From Lachnospiraceae bacterium (GTDB taxonomy: Bacteria; Bacillota; Clostridia; Lachnospirales; Lachnospiraceae): a stretch of DNA of 48,698 nt. Numbering within the stretch: position 1 is the stretch's first letter; the number at the start of each line of letters is the position of its first letter. Below the pieces are notes generated by a model. The model had not been told where the DNA came from. It ran no database searches and worked only from the letters and a program-made list of their open reading frames with translations. Location: positions 1-48,698 of the forward strand of contig JAUNIR010000009.1 in assembly GCA_030523345.1 (NCBI GenBank), in the 5' to 3' direction. Below, piece after piece: positions 45,411-48,698 of this stretch. Both the position numbers and the translations under genes were made by a program.

Positions 45411-46343
45411 TTATTTTAAGAAAGTTATAGCAAGAACGAACGGAAGTAACACTATTGAAAATAGTGTAGACAAAAATACGTTTTTCGCCGCTAAACCTTC
45501 ATTTCTATCATACTCAATTGCAAACATTACTACCATGTTAGCAATAGGAAGTGAAAGCATAATTAAAGTTACTCCAAGTATCGTTCTATCTGGTATAGCC
45601 ATACTGATAAGTGGCCATACTAATATTGGAATGATTACCTGCTTAATCAAAATGAAAATATATGGTCTTACTTCATTAACAACCTCTTTAACAGGGATTT
45701 TTGCAAGTGATGCTCCCATGAGAATCATAGCTAATGAACTAGTAAGCTTACCAACAGATGTCACAGGGCCTGCAATTACCTGCGGAATAGTAGGATTAAT
45801 AAAATAAATAATTATTGCAACAAATGCACTCCATACACCTGGATGTAAAAAAACTTCCTTTGCGGATATCTTTTTACCAGATTTTGCTGGATGGTTAATT
45901 ACTTTCACACCTAACGAAAAACAGGTTATATTAAAAATCATACAAAATATTGCAGCATAAAACAATGCCCCAGAACCTAATGCTGACTCAATTATGGGAA
46001 ATCCCATAAATGATATATTAGAATATATTGTCATGAAAACATATATACCCGTGTTTTCTGGCTTACACCTAATTATTTTTGCAACTAGCATTCCCACTAT
46101 TGGAAGTACCAAATACATGACTATAGCCACCGCAAATGTCAGGTATATCTTGCTGAAATCTCTGTCTTCAGCCACTTCAAACACCGAAGCCACAATCATA
46201 CATGGCATAGTTACTTTGAGAACAAAATTCGTTAATTTTTTGTTAAAATCAGCATCCATAATTTTAATCTTATAGAGAAAGTATCCTAGCCCCATAAGTA
46301 AAAAAAGCTGAATTAGCTGATTTATTAAAACCGATATTTCCAT
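45411..46343 (-). CDS. AEC-family transporter
   Basis: The 310-residue product has ten membrane helices in the auxin efflux carrier (Mem_trans) fold: LINQLIQLFLLMGLGYFLYK at the start, a conserved NYSNISFMGFP-like segment (IYSNISFMGFPI), and LPIANMVVMFAIEY near the end. AEC proteins move organic acids or amino acids. The hydratase gene downstream hints at a C4-C6 acid. It has no good ribosome site at 46343, so the start is uncertain. Confidence 0.9.
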   Translation of the reverse strand: MEISVLINQLIQLFLLMGLGYFLYKIKIMDADFNKKLTNFVLKVTMPCMIVASVFEVAEDRDFSKIYLTFAVAIVMYLVLPIVGMLVAKIIRCKPENTGIYVFMTIYSNISFMGFPIIESALGSGALFYAAIFCMIFNITCFSLGVKVINHPAKSGKKISAKEVFLHPGVWSAFVAIIIYFINPTIPQVIAGPVTSVGKLTSSLAMILMGASLAKIPVKEVVNEVRPYIFILIKQVIIPILVWPLISMAIPDRTILGVTLIMLSLPIANMVVMFAIEYDRNEGLAAKNVFLSTLFSIVLLPFVLAITFLK

Positions 46344-46380
46344 ATTGTTAGACTCGTATTAACAAACGATTTGCATTCAA

Positions 46381-46406
46381 CAGGGCAGAGTATACACCCT
46401 GCCCTG
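46381..46406 (-). terminator. hairpin after glgP
   Basis: CAGGGCAG (46381-46388) pairs with CTGCCCTG (46399-46406), 8 bp, but the minus continuation TTGAATGC has no T-run, so termination is doubtful. Confidence 0.4.
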
Positions 46407-46422
46407 CAAAATAAAAATATAA

Positions 46423-48698
46423 TTACTTCTTAAGAACTACCTTATCAAGTTTCCAGATGTCATCAACATATTCCTGGATTGTTCTATCTGAAGAGAACTT
46501 ACCACAGCATGCTACCTGAAGCATTGCCATTTCAGCCCATTTCTTCTGATCCTTGTAAGCTTCCTCAACTCTCTTCTGTGCTGCTGCATATGATGCAAAA
46601 TCCTTAAGGATAAAGTATCTGTCAGCCTTATCTGTACACTGAGTGTTAAGTAATGAGTTATATAAGTCTCTGAAGAGGTCTGTATGCTGGTATGTACCGT
46701 TAATAAGCTGCATAAGAACCTTTCTTACATTAGGATCATTGTTGAAGATTTCGTTAGGATCATATCCACCATTATTTTCGAAGTTGATAACCTCATCTGA
46801 TGAAAGACCAAAGATGAATGCGTTCTCCTCACCAACTTCTTCAACGATTTCAACGTTAGCTCCATCCATTGTACCAATTGTAACAGCACCATTAAGCATA
46901 AACTTCATGTTACCTGTACCAGATGCTTCCTTAGAAGCTGTAGAAATCTGCTCTGAAACATCAGCTGCAGCAAAAATCCACTCTGCGTTTGATACTCTGT
47001 AGTCTTCAATAAACACAACCTTAATCTTACCGTTGATTGAAGCATCATTATTGATTACATCAGCTACTGTGTTAATAAGCTTAATTGTAAGCTTTGCTGT
47101 CTTGTAACCAGCTGCTGCCTTAGCACCAAAGATAAATGTTCTTGGGTAGAACTCCATATCTGGATGCTCTTTGATTTCATTGTATAAGTACATGATGTGA
47201 AGAATGTTAAGGAGCTGTCTCTTATACTCGTGAAGTCTCTTAACCTGAACATCAAATATTGATCTAGGATCTACTTCAACGCCATTATGCTCTAAAATAT
47301 ACTCTGCAAGACGAACTTTGTTCTTGTACTTAATGTTCATGAACTCAGCCTGAGCCTTTTTGTCCTTTGTATAAATCTTAAGTCCTGACATCTTAGAAAG
47401 ATCTGTAATCCAGTCATCACCGATCTTATCTGTTACCCAGTCAGCGAGAAGTGGGTTACCATGAAGAAGGAATCTTCTCTGTGTAATACCGTTTGTCTTA
47501 TTATTGAACTTCTCAGGGAACATCTCGTAGAAATCACGAAGTTCCTGATTCTTAAGGATTTCTGTATGAAGTCTTGCAACACCATTTACTGAATATCCAG
47601 CAGCAATTGCAAGATTAGCCATTCTTACCTGACCATCATAGAGAATTGCCATCTTACGAATCTTCTCCTGATTTCCAGGATATTTTGCGTCAATCTGCAT
47701 ATTGAAACGACGGTTAATTTCTTCGATAATCTGGTAAACTCTTGGAAGGAGTCTTGAGAAAAGCTCAATTGGCCACTTCTCTAATGCTTCTGCCATAATT
47801 GTATGGTTTGTATATGCACAACACTTTGTTACAACGCTCCATGCATCATCCCAACCAAGATTATATTCATCCATAAGGATTCTCATAAGCTCTGCAACTG
47901 TAACAGTTGGATGCGTATCATTAAGCTGGAATGTAACCTTCTCATAGAGCTTCTTGATATCGCTATGTGAACGCATATACTTTTCAACAGCTTCCTGAAT
48001 TGATGCTGAAATGAAGAAGTACTGCTGCTTAAGTCTTAATTCCTTACCTGCATAGTGGTTATCATTAGGATAAAGCACTTCACAAATATTTCTTGCAAGG
48101 TTTTCCTGCTCAACAGCCTTTAAATAATCTCCCTTGTCAAAAGAATCGAGCTGGAAGCATTCAACAGGCTGTGCATCCCAAATTCTAAGTGTATTAACAA
48201 TTCCATTTCCATATCCAGGAATTGGAAGGTCATATGGAATAGCCTGTACTGACTGATAGTTTTCTACTGAGTAATGGTTTTCACCCTTCTCATCAACTTC
48301 AACCTTAACATTTCCACCAAACTTAACTATCTTAGCATACTCTGGACGACGAAGCTCGAATGGATATCCATCCTTAAGCCAGTTATCTGGAGCCTCTACC
48401 TGGAAACCATCCTTAATTACCTGCTTGAACATACCATAATGATATCTAATACCACATCCGTATGCTGAGTAACCAAGTGTTGCAAGTGAATCAAGGAAAC
48501 ATGCTGCAAGTCTTCCAAGACCACCATTACCTAAAGCTGCATCTCTTTCCTGGTCCTCAACTAAATCGATATTAAGTCCCATCTCATCAAGTGCTTCAGC
48601 AATTGGCTTATATGACTTTAAGTTAATCATTGTATTACCAAGAGCTCTTCCCATAAGGAATTCCATTGATAAATAGTAAACTGTCTTTGGATCCTGCT
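46423..48698 (-). CDS. glgP: glycogen/starch phosphorylase, N-terminus cut by window end
   Basis: The frame continues through the right edge (QDPKTVYYLSMEFLMGR), so the first about 60-70 residues are missing. About 758 residues are seen. Landmarks are LGNGGLGRLAACFLDSLATL, the NGITQRRFL region and the PLP-lysine segment KEASGTGNMKFMLNGA. The enzyme releases glucose-1-phosphate from alpha-glucans with phosphate. No glycogen synthesis genes are in view. It lies 79 nt before the AEC gene. Confidence 0.97.
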   Translation of the reverse strand, partial: QDPKTVYYLSMEFLMGRALGNTMINLKSYKPIAEALDEMGLNIDLVEDQERDAALGNGGLGRLAACFLDSLATLGYSAYGCGIRYHYGMFKQVIKDGFQVEAPDNWLKDGYPFELRRPEYAKIVKFGGNVKVEVDEKGENHYSVENYQSVQAIPYDLPIPGYGNGIVNTLRIWDAQPVECFQLDSFDKGDYLKAVEQENLARNICEVLYPNDNHYAGKELRLKQQYFFISASIQEAVEKYMRSHSDIKKLYEKVTFQLNDTHPTVTVAELMRILMDEYNLGWDDAWSVVTKCCAYTNHTIMAEALEKWPIELFSRLLPRVYQIIEEINRRFNMQIDAKYPGNQEKIRKMAILYDGQVRMANLAIAAGYSVNGVARLHTEILKNQELRDFYEMFPEKFNNKTNGITQRRFLLHGNPLLADWVTDKIGDDWITDLSKMSGLKIYTKDKKAQAEFMNIKYKNKVRLAEYILEHNGVEVDPRSIFDVQVKRLHEYKRQLLNILHIMYLYNEIKEHPDMEFYPRTFIFGAKAAAGYKTAKLTIKLINTVADVINNDASINGKIKVVFIEDYRVSNAEWIFAAADVSEQISTASKEASGTGNMKFMLNGAVTIGTMDGANVEIVEEVGEENAFIFGLSSDEVINFENNGGYDPNEIFNNDPNVRKVLMQLINGTYQHTDLFRDLYNSLLNTQCTDKADRYFILKDFASYAAAQKRVEEAYKDQKKWAEMAMLQVACCGKFSSDRTIQEYVDDIWKLDKVVLKK

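Noticed and set aside
46381..46406. Strong terminator after glgP
   Set aside because: A good stem but no T-run on the transcribed strand; listed with low confidence only.

Overview
The window looks like chromosome from a low-GC, Gram-positive anaerobe of the Lachnospiraceae (Butyrivibrio/Pseudobutyrivibrio/Roseburia-like). This rests on Firmicutes-type ribosomal and RNA polymerase genes with strong Shine-Dalgarno sites, lipoprotein signals and LPxTG-family-like envelope proteins, a DUF4860-type pilus-locus protein and many short clostridial hypothetical genes. The genus is an inference.

The backbone is the rif/str ribosomal supercluster on the minus strand. In transcription order it is rpmG-secE-nusG-rplK-rplA (27.6-25.3 kb), rplJ-rplL-rpoB-rpoC (17.5-8.3 kb), then rpsL-rpsG (0.65-0 kb). 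In Bacillus these blocks are nearly contiguous. Here they are split by two accessory segments. The first (0.9-8.2 kb) is a plus-strand run encoding a degenerate GGDEF protein, an ECF sigma factor, a putative anti-sigma factor, a transglutaminase-like lipoprotein and a type IV pilus/type II secretion-like set ending in a PilT-type ATPase. The second (17.8-25.1 kb) holds a PilZ protein, a lipoprotein, a 1119-residue surface protein, a UPF0303 protein, dtd and a CapA-family lipoprotein. An L10 leader with terminator, a probable L1 site before rplK, a terminator between rplL and rpoB, and clear promoters mark the regulation of the ribosomal blocks.

From 28 to 41 kb the content is mostly envelope and polysaccharide: a GT2 glycosyltransferase; a divergent Dlt-like cluster (carrier protein, AMP-forming ligase and PLP decarboxylase on minus; MBOAT and SGNH proteins on plus); a GT39/PMT-like glycosyltransferase overlapping a small conserved gene; a RelQ-type alarmone synthetase; a COG2509-like flavoprotein with a structured leader and candidate attenuator; an O-antigen-ligase/Wzy-like protein; and a calcium-binding-repeat protein.

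The last segment (41.9-48.7 kb) has an orphan CARF-nuclease protein of the Card1/Can2 (DUF1887) type with no CRISPR array or other cas gene in view, a YbhJ-type aconitase/hydratase in an operon with an AEC transporter, and glycogen phosphorylase running off the window end.

The best candidates for undescribed biology are: (1) the Dlt-like acyl-transfer cluster with a LysA-like PLP decarboxylase and an altered ligase pocket; (2) the leader RNA at about 38.74-38.96 kb before the flavoprotein gene; (3) the orphan CARF nuclease; (4) three envelope genes that share an identical leaderless-promoter geometry; and (5) the sigma/GGNEF/transglutaminase/pilus operon inserted in the rif/str cluster.
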